DNA of 64,000 nucleotides from Sphingobacterium arenae (GTDB taxonomy: Bacteria > Bacteroidota > Bacteroidia > Sphingobacteriales > Sphingobacteriaceae). A program made the translations under genes and the position numbers. The stretch's first letter is position 1, and each line of letters begins with the position of its first letter. The notes under the pieces are model-generated. The model saw nothing but the letters and a program-made list of their open reading frames with translations, did no database searches and was not told the origin of the DNA. Below, piece after piece: positions 43,512-52,447 of the stretch. Where the stretch lies: contig NZ_JACNYK010000001.1 in NCBI RefSeq assembly GCF_014692505.1, positions 691,922 through 755,921 on the forward strand. Direction: 5' to 3'.

Positions 43512-44981
43512 TTACATTAACTGCTCTAACAGATTGTTCCAACTAACAAGTTCTCCGATGATGTTGCGAAGATCAGCGGCAGGAACACGTTCTTGCTCCA
43601 TGCTGTCGCGGTGACGTATCGTTACTGTATTATCTTCTAACGTTTGGTAATCCACCGTGATACAGAAAGGCGTGCCAATGGCATCTTGGCGACGATAGCG
43701 TTTTCCGATGGCATCTTTTTCGTCATACTGTATATTGAAATCCAGTTTCAATTTGGTCATAATCTCCCGCGCTTTGTCTGGTAATCCGTCTTTTTTAGTG
43801 AGCGGTAATACAGCCGCTTTGACAGGGGCGATAGCGGGATGGAATTTCAACACAACACGCGAATCTTTCTTTTCTTCGGTTGACAAATCTTCTTCTACAA
43901 GAGAGTTCGCCAATACCGTTAAAAATAAACGATCCAAACCGATGGAAGTTTCTACCACATAGGGGACGTAATTCTGATTAATTTCCGGATCAAAGTACTG
44001 TATTTTCTTTTTAGAGTACTCTTGGTGTTGTTTCAGATCGAAATCTGTACGCGAATGTATTCCTTCTACTTCTTTGAAACCAAATGGAAATTGATATTCG
44101 ATATCGACGGCTGCGTTAGCATAATGTGCTGGTTTGACGTGATCGTGATAACGATATTTTGTTGCGTCTGCTCCTAACGCTAAGTGCCATTTCAAGCGCG
44201 TTGCTTTCCATTTTTCGTACCATTCCATCTCGGTGCCGGGGCGGATGAAGAATTGTAGCTCCATCTGTTCAAACTCACGCATCCGCATGATAAACTGGCG
44301 GGCAATAACCTCATTGCGGAAAGCTTTACCGATCTGTGCTATACCGAAAGGAATCTTCATACGGCCGGTCTTCTGTACATTTAAGAAGTTTACAAAGATA
44401 CCTTGTGCGGTTTCTGGACGTAAATATACTTTTTCAGCTTCCTCCGCCATGGCGCCCATTTGTGTAGCAAACATCAGATTAAACTGACGTACGTCTGTCC
44501 AGTTTTTGGTTCCCGAAATAGGACAAACGATATGATGTTCTTCGATAATCGCTTTTAAACGTACTAAATCATCTGCCGTGATAGCATCATCGAGGTCTTT
44601 TTGAAGCCGTGTGGCCTTATCGGTTTTACCGTCTTTTTCGTAACGGTCTATTTTGTCTTCGATAAGTTGGTCCGCACGATAACGTTTCTTGGAATCCTTA
44701 TTGTCTATCATAGGGTCATTAAACCCATCGACATGTCCAGACGCTTTCCAAGTCGTGGGATGCATGAAAATTGCCGCATCGATACCGACAATGTTTTCAT
44801 TTAGTTGCACCATAGATTTCCACCAATAGGTCTTGAGGTTGTTTTTTAATTCTGAACCCATTTGACCATAATCGTACACGGCACTTAGACCGTCGTAAAT
44901 TTCACTCGAAGGGAATACAAACCCGTATTCCTTGGCATGTGATATAATGTTTTTGAAAAAGTCGTCTGTTTGCTTACTCAT
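43512..44981 (-). CDS. glyS: Glycyl-tRNA synthetase (class II, alpha2 type)
   Basis: The 489-aa enzyme charges tRNA-Gly. It is the single-chain dimeric form rather than the alpha/beta GlyQ-GlyS form. Seen are the N-terminal IYDGLSAVYDYGQMGSELK, the class II core RPETAQGIFVNFLNVQ, motif-2-like FRNEVIARQFIMRMREFEQM, and a C-terminal anticodon-binding part with GKRYRRQDAIGTPF. The length is close to the bacterial alpha2 form. A 2-hydroxyacid dehydrogenase follows. Confidence 0.95.
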   Translation of the reverse strand: MSKQTDDFFKNIISHAKEYGFVFPSSEIYDGLSAVYDYGQMGSELKNNLKTYWWKSMVQLNENIVGIDAAIFMHPTTWKASGHVDGFNDPMIDNKDSKKRYRADQLIEDKIDRYEKDGKTDKATRLQKDLDDAITADDLVRLKAIIEEHHIVCPISGTKNWTDVRQFNLMFATQMGAMAEEAEKVYLRPETAQGIFVNFLNVQKTGRMKIPFGIAQIGKAFRNEVIARQFIMRMREFEQMELQFFIRPGTEMEWYEKWKATRLKWHLALGADATKYRYHDHVKPAHYANAAVDIEYQFPFGFKEVEGIHSRTDFDLKQHQEYSKKKIQYFDPEINQNYVPYVVETSIGLDRLFLTVLANSLVEEDLSTEEKKDSRVVLKFHPAIAPVKAAVLPLTKKDGLPDKAREIMTKLKLDFNIQYDEKDAIGKRYRRQDAIGTPFCITVDYQTLEDNTVTIRHRDSMEQERVPAADLRNIIGELVSWNNLLEQLM

Positions 44982-44986
44982 AATCG

Positions 44987-44994
44987 CAAATATA
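44987..44994 (-). promoter_or_regulatory. -7 box for glyS
   Basis: The minus-strand TATATTTG matches TAnnTTTG, 5 nt before the ATG at 44981, in the short gap after bcp. Confidence 0.35.
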
Positions 44995-45005
44995 GCTAAA
45001 AGAAC

Positions 45006-45473
45006 TTAATCCTTACGCACTAAATCCCGAATCTGCTGGGAAGCATTTTTACTATCTACTTTCTTAATAATATGTTGGATAATACCTTGTTCGTCAATCA
45101 CAAAAGTAGTTCGTGCCGTTCCCATATATTTCCGCCCATACATATTTTTCTCGACCCATACACCGTAGTCGTTTACGATTTTCTGATCTTCGTCTGCTAG
45201 CAAATGGAAAGGTAAGTCGAACTTGCTGATAAACTTTTGATGCGATTGTTCGCTGTCAATGCTGACGCCTATTACTTCGAACCCATCTTTAACCAGTGAT
45301 TGATAATTATCCCGGAAATTACAAGCTTCGGTGGTACATCCTGGTGTGTTGTCTTTTGGGTAAAAATACAGGATAACTTTCTTGCCCTTGAAATCAGATA
45401 GTTGAATGATTTCTCCGTTTTGGTTTTTTGCTTCTATTGCAGGCGCTTTGTCGCCTATTTGTAGTGTCTCCAT
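45006..45473 (-). CDS. bcp: Thioredoxin-dependent thiol peroxidase Bcp/PrxQ
   Basis: The 155-aa peroxiredoxin has peroxidatic Cys46 and resolving Cys51 in YPKDNTPGCTTEACNFRD. It reduces hydrogen and organic peroxides. Length and motifs match E. coli Bcp. The frame extends to 45503, but the ATG at 45473 (METLQIGDKAP) starts the conserved region. It lies 7 bp after the M23 peptidase gene and is probably its cotranscript. Confidence 0.95.
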   Translation of the reverse strand: METLQIGDKAPAIEAKNQNGEIIQLSDFKGKKVILYFYPKDNTPGCTTEACNFRDNYQSLVKDGFEVIGVSIDSEQSHQKFISKFDLPFHLLADEDQKIVNDYGVWVEKNMYGRKYMGTARTTFVIDEQGIIQHIIKKVDSKNASQQIRDLVRKD

Positions 45474-45480
45474 CGTTATT

Positions 45481-47211
45481 TTATCTTGTAAATTTTGCTT
45501 CAAATACCTGTTCGTTATCTTTCCAGTCCGTCACGATTAATCTAAAAGTATGTTGTCCCTTGGGAAGGGCAGCGTCAAAGGTATGCCATAGATGTCTATT
45601 TTTGGGGTCGTACTCCATCAGTACCCACTTGCCATCTATATAGCCATTAAAAGACTGTATACCCGAAAAATTGTCGCGGATGGTGAAATCAATTTTTGCT
45701 TGTGTACTTACATTTTTTCCGTTGCTCAAATTGCGGGGCGCGATAGTGGGTGCGACGGTGTCTACGGCAACGTAGAAACTCCCAAGATTTCGTGTGTTGA
45801 CGGTTACCCAACCATCTTCAAATTTGCCTCCTTCTGAACCGTTCTCTACAGATGCGAGAAGAGCCTTGCTTTCCAAATGAGCAGGTAGGTTCGTGGGCTT
45901 GATACGTAGATTATACGTGCTAAATAAAGGTATCAAGTTGTTATGTACACGGTGGATCACAGAGTATCCACCTGCAGGTTGAGGGGCCGCATTGTAGGTG
46001 AAGTCTAAATCGCTATAGAGAACGCCTTTTGGCATATTTATTTGGACATCTTTGTTCTCAAATGTGTTCTCCGTATCGTATTTGAATAATTGGGTACCCT
46101 GACGTTTTTGCGGTGTGCGCTGTGCAGCAGCACCATTTTGTATTTTAAAGTTCAGCTCACTACAATTCCCTGCAATATCTTTTACGACATATTTCGCATC
46201 GTATACTTTATCGTCGGGTAACGATAGGACACCTTCATTTTTTAGGACTTTGAATATTTTAATGGGATTCCCTGGGTCTTTAAAGCTTTTTTGAACTTTT
46301 GCTTTTGTTTTGCGCCAATAAGGATAATCAATATAAGCATGTATGCCACGGGAGGTGTTGAAGTCAAGTTCCTCGAAGACGACGGTGGAAACAGCTTCTC
46401 CGCCAATGAAAAGTTCGATCGAATAAACACCATTCCGGAAACCTCCTGCGCGATGTCGATCAATGCTATTGATCCCTAATCCAAATTTTCCATTTACGTT
46501 AATAGGTGTATTTTGTGCCAAAGTATACACGCCATTTCGAATCGCCTTTACTTGCATAGCGCGTCTGGGCGTATGCTCGTTGAACAAATCGTCGTTCAGA
46601 TCGTACACCATGATGTTGTTGATGGTGGGAAGAAATCGATCGTTAAAACGCAACCCGAACAATTGTGGGTTAAGTGGATGCTGCGTTTTGGTATCTCGAA
46701 TTTCAAAATGGAGATGAGGACCGCCCGATGCGCCGGTGTTGCCCGCATTCCCTATATATTGTCCTTTTGTCAGTTTTACCACCCCGGAGTCTACCGTGAC
46801 ATCCACATCAAATCGTTGTTGCTTATATTGCTCTGCTCTGATAATATTGGTTAGCGCATCGTTGAATTTGTCCATGTGTAAGTACACCGTCGTGTATCCG
46901 TTCGGATGATCGATATAGACGGAGTTTCCGCCCCCACCAATCTGTACACGTACACGCGATACATGCCCCTCGGCCGCGGCATGTAAAGGCAAGCCTATAC
47001 GTTGCTGTGTGCGGTAGTCGTCGCCCGCATGGAAATGTGTGGAGCGGAGTTCACCAAAAGTGCCAGACGCATCCATGGCTATGTTGAGCGGGTTACGAAA
47101 ATATCCTTGGGGGTATTCGCGCGAAGTGATGATATCTTGATGCTGTGCGTTTACGTGCATGCTGCTGACGGTAAGCCCTAAGCACATGTATAATAATCTG
47201 TATAGTTTCAT
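45481..47211 (-). CDS. M23-family metallopeptidase (periplasmic)
   Basis: The 576-aa protein has a signal peptide ending near VNAQH. The LytM/M23 domain is at about 40-190, with the first zinc ligands in THFHAGDDYRT (His and Asp) and the HLHFEIRD motif in GASGGPHLHFEIRD. The long C-terminal part (about 200-576) is built of beta domains, possibly Ig-like. The metallopeptidase may hydrolyse or remodel peptidoglycan. Neighbours are an FAH gene 10 bp upstream and bcp 7 bp downstream, so it is probably in their operon. Confidence 0.92.
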   Translation of the reverse strand: MKLYRLLYMCLGLTVSSMHVNAQHQDIITSREYPQGYFRNPLNIAMDASGTFGELRSTHFHAGDDYRTQQRIGLPLHAAAEGHVSRVRVQIGGGGNSVYIDHPNGYTTVYLHMDKFNDALTNIIRAEQYKQQRFDVDVTVDSGVVKLTKGQYIGNAGNTGASGGPHLHFEIRDTKTQHPLNPQLFGLRFNDRFLPTINNIMVYDLNDDLFNEHTPRRAMQVKAIRNGVYTLAQNTPINVNGKFGLGINSIDRHRAGGFRNGVYSIELFIGGEAVSTVVFEELDFNTSRGIHAYIDYPYWRKTKAKVQKSFKDPGNPIKIFKVLKNEGVLSLPDDKVYDAKYVVKDIAGNCSELNFKIQNGAAAQRTPQKRQGTQLFKYDTENTFENKDVQINMPKGVLYSDLDFTYNAAPQPAGGYSVIHRVHNNLIPLFSTYNLRIKPTNLPAHLESKALLASVENGSEGGKFEDGWVTVNTRNLGSFYVAVDTVAPTIAPRNLSNGKNVSTQAKIDFTIRDNFSGIQSFNGYIDGKWVLMEYDPKNRHLWHTFDAALPKGQHTFRLIVTDWKDNEQVFEAKFTR

Positions 47212-47221
47212 ATCGGAATAT

Positions 47222-47833
47222 CTATTTTATCTGACAACTGAACACGGAGTTATCTTGTATAAATCCTTCAAATTGATCACCTATCGCGATCGGGCCTACA
47301 CCTACAGGTGTTCCGGTATAGATAAGGTCTCCTTTGCGTAATGTAATATATTTTGAAATGAAGACAATCAAGCTATCGATATCGAAAATCATGTCTTTTG
47401 TATTTCCTGATTGTACGATTTCATCGTTTTTCTTTAAAGAGAAAGCTATATTCTGTAGGTCAGGGAATTCTTCTTTTGGATAAAGTGGACTGATAACAGC
47501 AGAGTGATCAAATGATTTTGCCAACTCCCATGGTAACCCTTTTTCTTTATGCATAGATTGGATATCACGGGCAGTGAAGTCAATGCCTAAACCTATAGCA
47601 TCCACATATTTATGCGCAAACTTGGGCGAGACATGCTTGCCCTCGTTGCAAATACGAAATACCAGTTCGACTTCGTAATGCACATCATTGGAAAATTCGG
47701 GGTAGTAAAAATCTTTGTTGTCTTTTAATAATGCGGTATCTGGTTTCATAAAGATAACCGGCTTATCGGGAACGGGGTTATTTAACTCTTTAGCGTGATC
47801 GATATAATTCCTGCCTACGGCGATAATTTTCAT
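47222..47833 (-). CDS. Fumarylacetoacetate hydrolase-family protein
   Basis: The 203-aa cytoplasmic protein has the FAH fold: AVGRNYIDHAKELNNPVPDK at the start, YEVELVFRI with acidic metal ligands, and ITLRKGDLIYTGTPVGVGPI near the end. Members hydrolyse or decarboxylate acylpyruvates and related acids (oxaloacetate decarboxylase-like). The substrate here is unknown. It appears to be the first gene of a minus-strand run through M23 peptidase and bcp. Confidence 0.9.
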   Translation of the reverse strand: MKIIAVGRNYIDHAKELNNPVPDKPVIFMKPDTALLKDNKDFYYPEFSNDVHYEVELVFRICNEGKHVSPKFAHKYVDAIGLGIDFTARDIQSMHKEKGLPWELAKSFDHSAVISPLYPKEEFPDLQNIAFSLKKNDEIVQSGNTKDMIFDIDSLIVFISKYITLRKGDLIYTGTPVGVGPIAIGDQFEGFIQDNSVFSCQIK

Positions 47834-47877
47834 CTATTTATTTTTTTCTTAATGGCTGATGAGCGCTCGAGCAAATA

Positions 47878-47893
47878 ACCGAGCTTGCGAGCT
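47878..47893. repeat. Short repeat ACCGAGCTTGCGAGCT, second copy
   Basis: The identical 16-mer occurs at 11558-11573. A degenerate form lies near 31.19 kb. Here it is part of an imperfect inverted repeat (CTGATGAGC...GCTTATCAG) in the FAH leader. Confidence 0.55.
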
Positions 47894-47969
47894 TATCAGA
47901 GATAATCATTCCCCTGTGTTAATGGTTATTTACATCTCGGGTTCATATATATTATTATTGTGCTCATAA

Positions 47970-47977
47970 CAAAGATA
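47970..47977 (-). promoter_or_regulatory. -7 box for the FAH-peptidase-bcp operon
   Basis: The minus-strand TATCTTTG matches TAnnTTTG, 137 nt before the ATG at 47833. Confidence 0.4.
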
Positions 47978-48032
47978 AATAAAATGTTATAGGAGACAAG
48001 TTAACTTCGAGTTATCTACTTATCTATTTATA

Positions 48033-48111
48033 GGGGGTTAACAGGGGGATAGTAGGGGTATAATAGGGTATTAGTAGAGATAAAATCCCTATTAATACCC
48101 TGTAATTTCCC
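48033..48111 (+). repeat. 11-bp-phased G-run and C-run array
   Basis: G-runs start at 48033, 48044, 48055 and 48066 (GGGGG, GGGGG, GGGG, GGG), each 11 bp apart, with AT-rich spacers of 6-7 nt. C-runs start at 48087, 48098 and 48109, again 11 bp apart. The flanks form an inverted repeat (AGGGTATTA/TAATACCCT). The four G-runs meet the usual G-quadruplex pattern. It lies about 80 nt before the DUF6266 gene. Confidence 0.8.
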
Positions 48112-48187
48112 TATAAAATTGCACTTAAGGGATAATCTGTGTATATTGAGATCCCTATTAAATGATAACGAATTAAAAACGAAAATT

Positions 48188-48826
48188 ATGGCTATACAGA
48201 AAGACGGACCAAACGGAGCTTATATCGGAAAAGTAGGCAGTGTTTACGGGTATGTACTCCATGGTCAGAACATTATCCGGGGAGCGCGGAAGCCATCCAC
48301 AAAGAAACCTACACCGGCAATGCTCCTTAACCGAGCGAAAATGAAGGTTGCCAGTAGTTTTTCTACGATGTTAGTCCCTTGTTTACGTTATGGATATAGA
48401 GCGTTAGCACCCAAGGGCAGTCGGGTAGGAGCCGTGCAATTGGCACAATCACATATTTTCAAAGAATGTTTGGGGATTGATGAGGAAGGTAAGCCATATG
48501 TCAATCCGGAAAAAGTACGTGTATTTCGTGGCAGCTTGAATCCTCCGAAAGATTATTCGGTTTGGCGGGTAGATAATAGTTTACATTTTAAATGGGGTTA
48601 TGAACCCATACGGGGTAGTCAAACCTATAGAGTTAATATTGTAGTTTACGATATTGATCATGCGTTTGTATTCAAGATTGCTGAAGAAGATGTGCATAAA
48701 GGTGAGTACAGTATGTTGTGTGATTTGTTAGCGTATAAAAAAGGACCGCTACATGTATATATGGGCGTTGTTGATGCATATACGGAGGAGCTGTCGGACT
48801 CGGTGTATGTTGGGGCGGTGGAGTAG
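48188..48826 (+). CDS. DUF6266-family protein
   Basis: The 212-aa protein begins AIQKDGPNGAYIGKVGSVYG with LHGQNIIRGARKPST, a start typical of the DUF6266 family of Bacteroidota. A beta-rich second half has SLHFKWGYEPIRGSQTYRVN. No signal peptide is seen. Function unknown. The ATG at 48188 is taken, because the family-like part begins there and the upstream frame extension is not alike. The leader holds the phased G/C-run array, and a terminator follows. Confidence 0.75.
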   Translation: MAIQKDGPNGAYIGKVGSVYGYVLHGQNIIRGARKPSTKKPTPAMLLNRAKMKVASSFSTMLVPCLRYGYRALAPKGSRVGAVQLAQSHIFKECLGIDEEGKPYVNPEKVRVFRGSLNPPKDYSVWRVDNSLHFKWGYEPIRGSQTYRVNIVVYDIDHAFVFKIAEEDVHKGEYSMLCDLLAYKKGPLHVYMGVVDAYTEELSDSVYVGAVE

Positions 48827-48835
48827 GAAGCAATA

Positions 48836-48873
48836 AAAAACAAGCCTTTCTCTATATCGAAAAAGGCTTGTTT
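48836..48873. terminator. Terminator shared by the DUF6266 gene and nrdF
   Basis: ACAAGCCTTT (48840-48849) pairs with AAAGGCTTGT (48862-48871), flanked by A- and T-rich ends, between two convergent genes. Confidence 0.75.
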
Positions 48874-48899
48874 ATAATAGATACGGTTTGTTAAACTTT

Positions 48900-49883
48900 T
48901 TATACTTCTACGGTAAGATCTAATTTGAAATCGTCATCTTTTAGGTGTACAATTTCCATAGCCTTCTCGTAGTTTGTAGATTTCTTCGAGAAGAAATCGT
49001 GCTGTGTAGTTTCTGTGTTTAACCCATTTAACACAATCGGATTCACTTGTTTAACTTCAAAAATAGGGTCGAAGCCGAGATTCATCAATGCTTTATTTCC
49101 ATTGTAGCGTACATATTCTTTCACTTCAGCTGTTAAACCCACAACAGTGTAGAGCTCTTCGGTGTATTTAATCTCGTTTTCATACAGGTCGTTTAACAAG
49201 TTGAGGAAGCGTGCTTTTACCTCTTCTTTGTTTGGAAGCTTCGCAAATACTTCTTGCGCTATTAAACCTACGAATACGCCGTGGATGGATTCATCTGCTA
49301 CAATCTTCTTAATAATGTCTGCAGAAGCCACCATTTGTCCTTGACCACATAACCAAAGAGGTAGGAAGAATCCGGAATAGAATAAGAAAGACTCTAATAG
49401 CACGGACGCGCCTAAAGCCATGAAAAGTTCTTCATCAGAGACTTTTTCCTTGTCAACGCCGCGGTAATATTTATCGATGGTGGCAGCTTTGTATTGTAAA
49501 AATTTGTTTTCCCTTACCCAACCGAACACATCGTTGATTTCGTTGGTTGTTGATACGGTGGTAAAAATAGTGGAGTATGATTTTGCATGTATGGCTTCCA
49601 TCATACACATATACGATAATACCGCTTTATTCTGCAACGAGTCGATATGATCGATGATTTTAGGCATACCCGTATGGCTTTGGAGTGTATCCAATAGCGT
49701 CAATCCGCCCAATGCTTTCTTATAGCACTCTTTCATATCCCAACTTAATCCTTTCCAGCTGTCGATGTCTTTGGAAGGAATATACTCCGTGTCAATCCAG
49801 AATTGCTTAATATTCTGTTCCCAGAACATCAGCACATAGTCGTTTTCCGGGGTGTTCCAGTTTACCGCTTTATATTGTTTCAT
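48900..49883 (-). CDS. nrdF: Ribonucleotide reductase class Ib beta subunit
   Basis: The 327-aa protein is the NrdF radical-bearing subunit. Visible metal-ligand segments are MMEAIHAKSYSTIF (Glu/His), ESFLFYSGFFLPLW and IVADESIHGVFVG (Glu/His). The start KQYKAVNWNTPENDY is typical, so the ATG at 49883 is chosen over the frame start at 49970, which would overlap nrdE. With NrdI it forms a dimanganese or diiron tyrosyl radical. It is the last gene of nrdHIEF. Confidence 0.95.
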   Translation of the reverse strand: MKQYKAVNWNTPENDYVLMFWEQNIKQFWIDTEYIPSKDIDSWKGLSWDMKECYKKALGGLTLLDTLQSHTGMPKIIDHIDSLQNKAVLSYMCMMEAIHAKSYSTIFTTVSTTNEINDVFGWVRENKFLQYKAATIDKYYRGVDKEKVSDEELFMALGASVLLESFLFYSGFFLPLWLCGQGQMVASADIIKKIVADESIHGVFVGLIAQEVFAKLPNKEEVKARFLNLLNDLYENEIKYTEELYTVVGLTAEVKEYVRYNGNKALMNLGFDPIFEVKQVNPIVLNGLNTETTQHDFFSKKSTNYEKAMEIVHLKDDDFKLDLTVEV

Positions 49884-49948
49884 TTTGTGTCTGTTTTTAT
49901 TCGTGATCACCAATAACGAGTGATCGGTTTCTGCCTTTTTACCCCCAA

Positions 49949-52054
49949 TTATGCTGAGCAGGAGATACATTCTTCTACGGTTGATTTACGTGTACGCGTG
50001 TAGTACAGCGATTTCAAACCGAGTTTATGCCCATATATATAGTATTTCGCTAAATCTCTCGTGGTGTCTTTAGAATTGGTGTGAAGAATCGTAGACACAC
50101 CCTGATCGATATGACGTTGAATGACGGAGATCAACTTCAATACCTTAAACTGATCCATATCGTATGCCGACTTGAAATAGAAGTAATTGTCGTTTGTCAG
50201 GTAAGGCATTGGATAATAAGTGGTGCTGTCTCCATACTCACGCACCTCGATGATATCCACCACCGGCATAACGGATGCGGTAGCATTCATGATATAGGAG
50301 GTCGACTGATTCGGCGCAATAGCCATGCGATAGGCATGGTAAATACCGTGCTCCTGGATTTGTGTTTTTAAGTTTTCCCAATCTTGTCTTGTTGGCACGT
50401 GAATACCATCAAACAACTCTTTCACCTTATCGGTAGTTGGTACATAATCTTGCGACGTATATTTATCGAAATAGGTGCCATCTGCGTAAGCTGATTTCTC
50501 AAAGCCCACGAATGTCTTACCACGCTCTTTGGCAATTTCCATCGATGCTTCCAGGGAGTAGTAATTCATCATCATAAAGAATGTATTGGCAAAATCTAAG
50601 GCTTCTGTAGATTCATACATAATGAAGCTCTTTGCCAGATAACCGTGAAGGTTCATCGCACCGAGTCCTACAGAATGTAATTCTCTGTTGGCTTTAGCAA
50701 TAGAAGGTACCATTTCGATATCAGTTACGTCGGTTACCACCGTTAGGGCACGAGTAGCCGTTTTCACCGCTTCTTTAATACGTTTGTTGTCCATCACGGT
50801 CGCGATATTGAGTGATCCGAGATTACAGGAGATACCATAGCGGATGGTGTCTTCTTTACCATAGATCTCAATATCAGAAACTTCGGAAACTTGCATGATT
50901 TCGGTACACAAGTTAGAGAATTTCACTTGGCCTACACCATTTAAGGCATGTGCTCTATTGGCGTTTTCCTTGAAGAAAATGTAAGGGTATCCCGATTCCT
51001 TTTGGATCTGCGCAATACGCACTAATAAGTGGCGTGCATTGACTTTTTTCTTTTTAACGTTTGGATTGGTAATCAACTCATCATACATCTTGTCCATATC
51101 CATGTCGTCTAGGTACTGACCATACTCCTGCATGACGGTATGCGGATAGATCAGGTAGCATGGCTCATCTTTTTCCGCCATCTCCATAAATTTATCCGGA
51201 ACAATAATGCCTATAGAAAGCGACTTGATACGTACTTTCTCATCGACATTGATTTTCTTACAATCCAGGAATTCTTCGATGTCGGCGTGGAAGATATTGA
51301 GGTAAACCGCTCCTGCACCTGGGCGTTGCCCCAATTGGTTGGCATAGGAGAACGTGTCTTCCATGATTTTCATGATAGGAAGGACACCACCGGCACGACC
51401 ATCCACACCTTTGATGGCTTCTCCACGCGCCCGGATTTTGGAGATGTTAAAAGAGACCCCTCCACCGATAGAAGATAGTTTCATGGCGGAGTCGACAGCA
51501 TATCCAATACCGTTCAAGTTGTCACCAATCTCATCTAAAAAACAAGATACCAATTCGCCGGAACGTTTTTTTCCAGCGTTCAAGAACGTCGGGGTAGCAG
51601 GCTGATATTCTTGATTGATCATGATTTCAGCATACTCGATAGCTTTTTGTATACCTTCTTCACGCGCAAGGAAAAGTGCTACCGCCACCACACGGTCTTC
51701 ATAGCGTTCTAAGAATTTTTCACCCGAGTCATCGCGTAATGCGTAGCTTTGGAAGAATTTAAACGCAGCCATGAACGATTGGAAACGGAATTTTTTGGCA
51801 TGGACATAGTTGTATACTTGTTCCATTTCTTCGAAGCTGAACCACTCGTAGAAATTGATATAGTAATTATGCTCAATCAGATAATCAATCTTCTCTTTTA
51901 ACGTATAGAAGAAAACGGTGTTCTTATTTACGTGTTCCAAGAAATAGGCACGTACAGCCTCTTTGTCTTTATGTAAGCTATACTCCTCATCATGCTTAAT
52001 CATGATTTCGTTATTAAGCAATATCCAATTTTTTGCTACCTCGTTTGCTATCAT
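49949..52054 (-). CDS. nrdE: Ribonucleotide reductase class Ib alpha subunit
   Basis: The 701-aa catalytic subunit lacks the N-terminal ATP-cone of class Ia enzymes. Typical stretches are NQEYQPATPTFLNAGKKRSG, GELVSCFLDEI (active-site Cys), FSNLCTEIMQ, and GISCNLGSLNIATV. A redox-active Cys pair ends the protein (ECISCSA). The start MIANEVAKNWILLNNEIM is like Firmicutes NrdE, supporting the ATG at 52054 and a 41-nt overlap with nrdI. APNQSTSYIMNATASVMPV replaces the usual APTGSIS loop. Confidence 0.95.
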   Translation of the reverse strand: MIANEVAKNWILLNNEIMIKHDEEYSLHKDKEAVRAYFLEHVNKNTVFFYTLKEKIDYLIEHNYYINFYEWFSFEEMEQVYNYVHAKKFRFQSFMAAFKFFQSYALRDDSGEKFLERYEDRVVAVALFLAREEGIQKAIEYAEIMINQEYQPATPTFLNAGKKRSGELVSCFLDEIGDNLNGIGYAVDSAMKLSSIGGGVSFNISKIRARGEAIKGVDGRAGGVLPIMKIMEDTFSYANQLGQRPGAGAVYLNIFHADIEEFLDCKKINVDEKVRIKSLSIGIIVPDKFMEMAEKDEPCYLIYPHTVMQEYGQYLDDMDMDKMYDELITNPNVKKKKVNARHLLVRIAQIQKESGYPYIFFKENANRAHALNGVGQVKFSNLCTEIMQVSEVSDIEIYGKEDTIRYGISCNLGSLNIATVMDNKRIKEAVKTATRALTVVTDVTDIEMVPSIAKANRELHSVGLGAMNLHGYLAKSFIMYESTEALDFANTFFMMMNYYSLEASMEIAKERGKTFVGFEKSAYADGTYFDKYTSQDYVPTTDKVKELFDGIHVPTRQDWENLKTQIQEHGIYHAYRMAIAPNQSTSYIMNATASVMPVVDIIEVREYGDSTTYYPMPYLTNDNYFYFKSAYDMDQFKVLKLISVIQRHIDQGVSTILHTNSKDTTRDLAKYYIYGHKLGLKSLYYTRTRKSTVEECISCSA

Positions 52055-52421
52055 TGTATTGGTGTTTTATAATTTCAATAAATTGATTGATATCTTCCAT
52101 CGTGCCCGAAAGCTCGAATTTCGTGGCGAGTGGAATATCGTAATCTTCGGATACCTTGTCGGCTGCTAACCCAAAGTTCCTGCCCCAGTTTCTGTTACCG
52201 CTGGAGGTCACGGAATAGATTTTATCCGCGTGGTTATCCATAAACATCTTCGTTTTTTCCGGCATAGATCCTAACTTGGTCGTATAAGTAACCAAGTGCC
52301 CAGATTCTTGGATTTCCAAGCTTTCTTCAATCTTATGCGCTTGCCATCCGGTTATTTGGATAACTTTGTTAATAAAGCGCTGGACATTTCCTGTTTTTGA
52401 ATCGTAATATAGATGAACCAT
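52014..52421 (-). CDS. nrdI: NrdI flavodoxin-like protein
   Basis: The 135-aa protein has the NrdI pattern: initial HLYYDSKTGNVQRF (FMN phosphate loop), SVTSSGNRNWGRNFG and a C-terminal LATKFELSGTMEDI. It activates the NrdF metal-radical cofactor by delivering oxidant. The last 41 nt overlap the start of nrdE, implying coupled translation. It starts 26 bp after the nrdH stop. Confidence 0.93.
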   Translation of the reverse strand: MVHLYYDSKTGNVQRFINKVIQITGWQAHKIEESLEIQESGHLVTYTTKLGSMPEKTKMFMDNHADKIYSVTSSGNRNWGRNFGLAADKVSEDYDIPLATKFELSGTMEDINQFIEIIKHQYNDSKRGSKKLDIA

Positions 52422-52447
52422 ATCTCGCTCCGTTAAGGGTGAAACAA

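Noticed and set aside
48119..48187. N-terminal extension of the DUF6266 gene
   Set aside because: The extra 23 residues are not family-like. The ATG at 48188 starts the conserved part.
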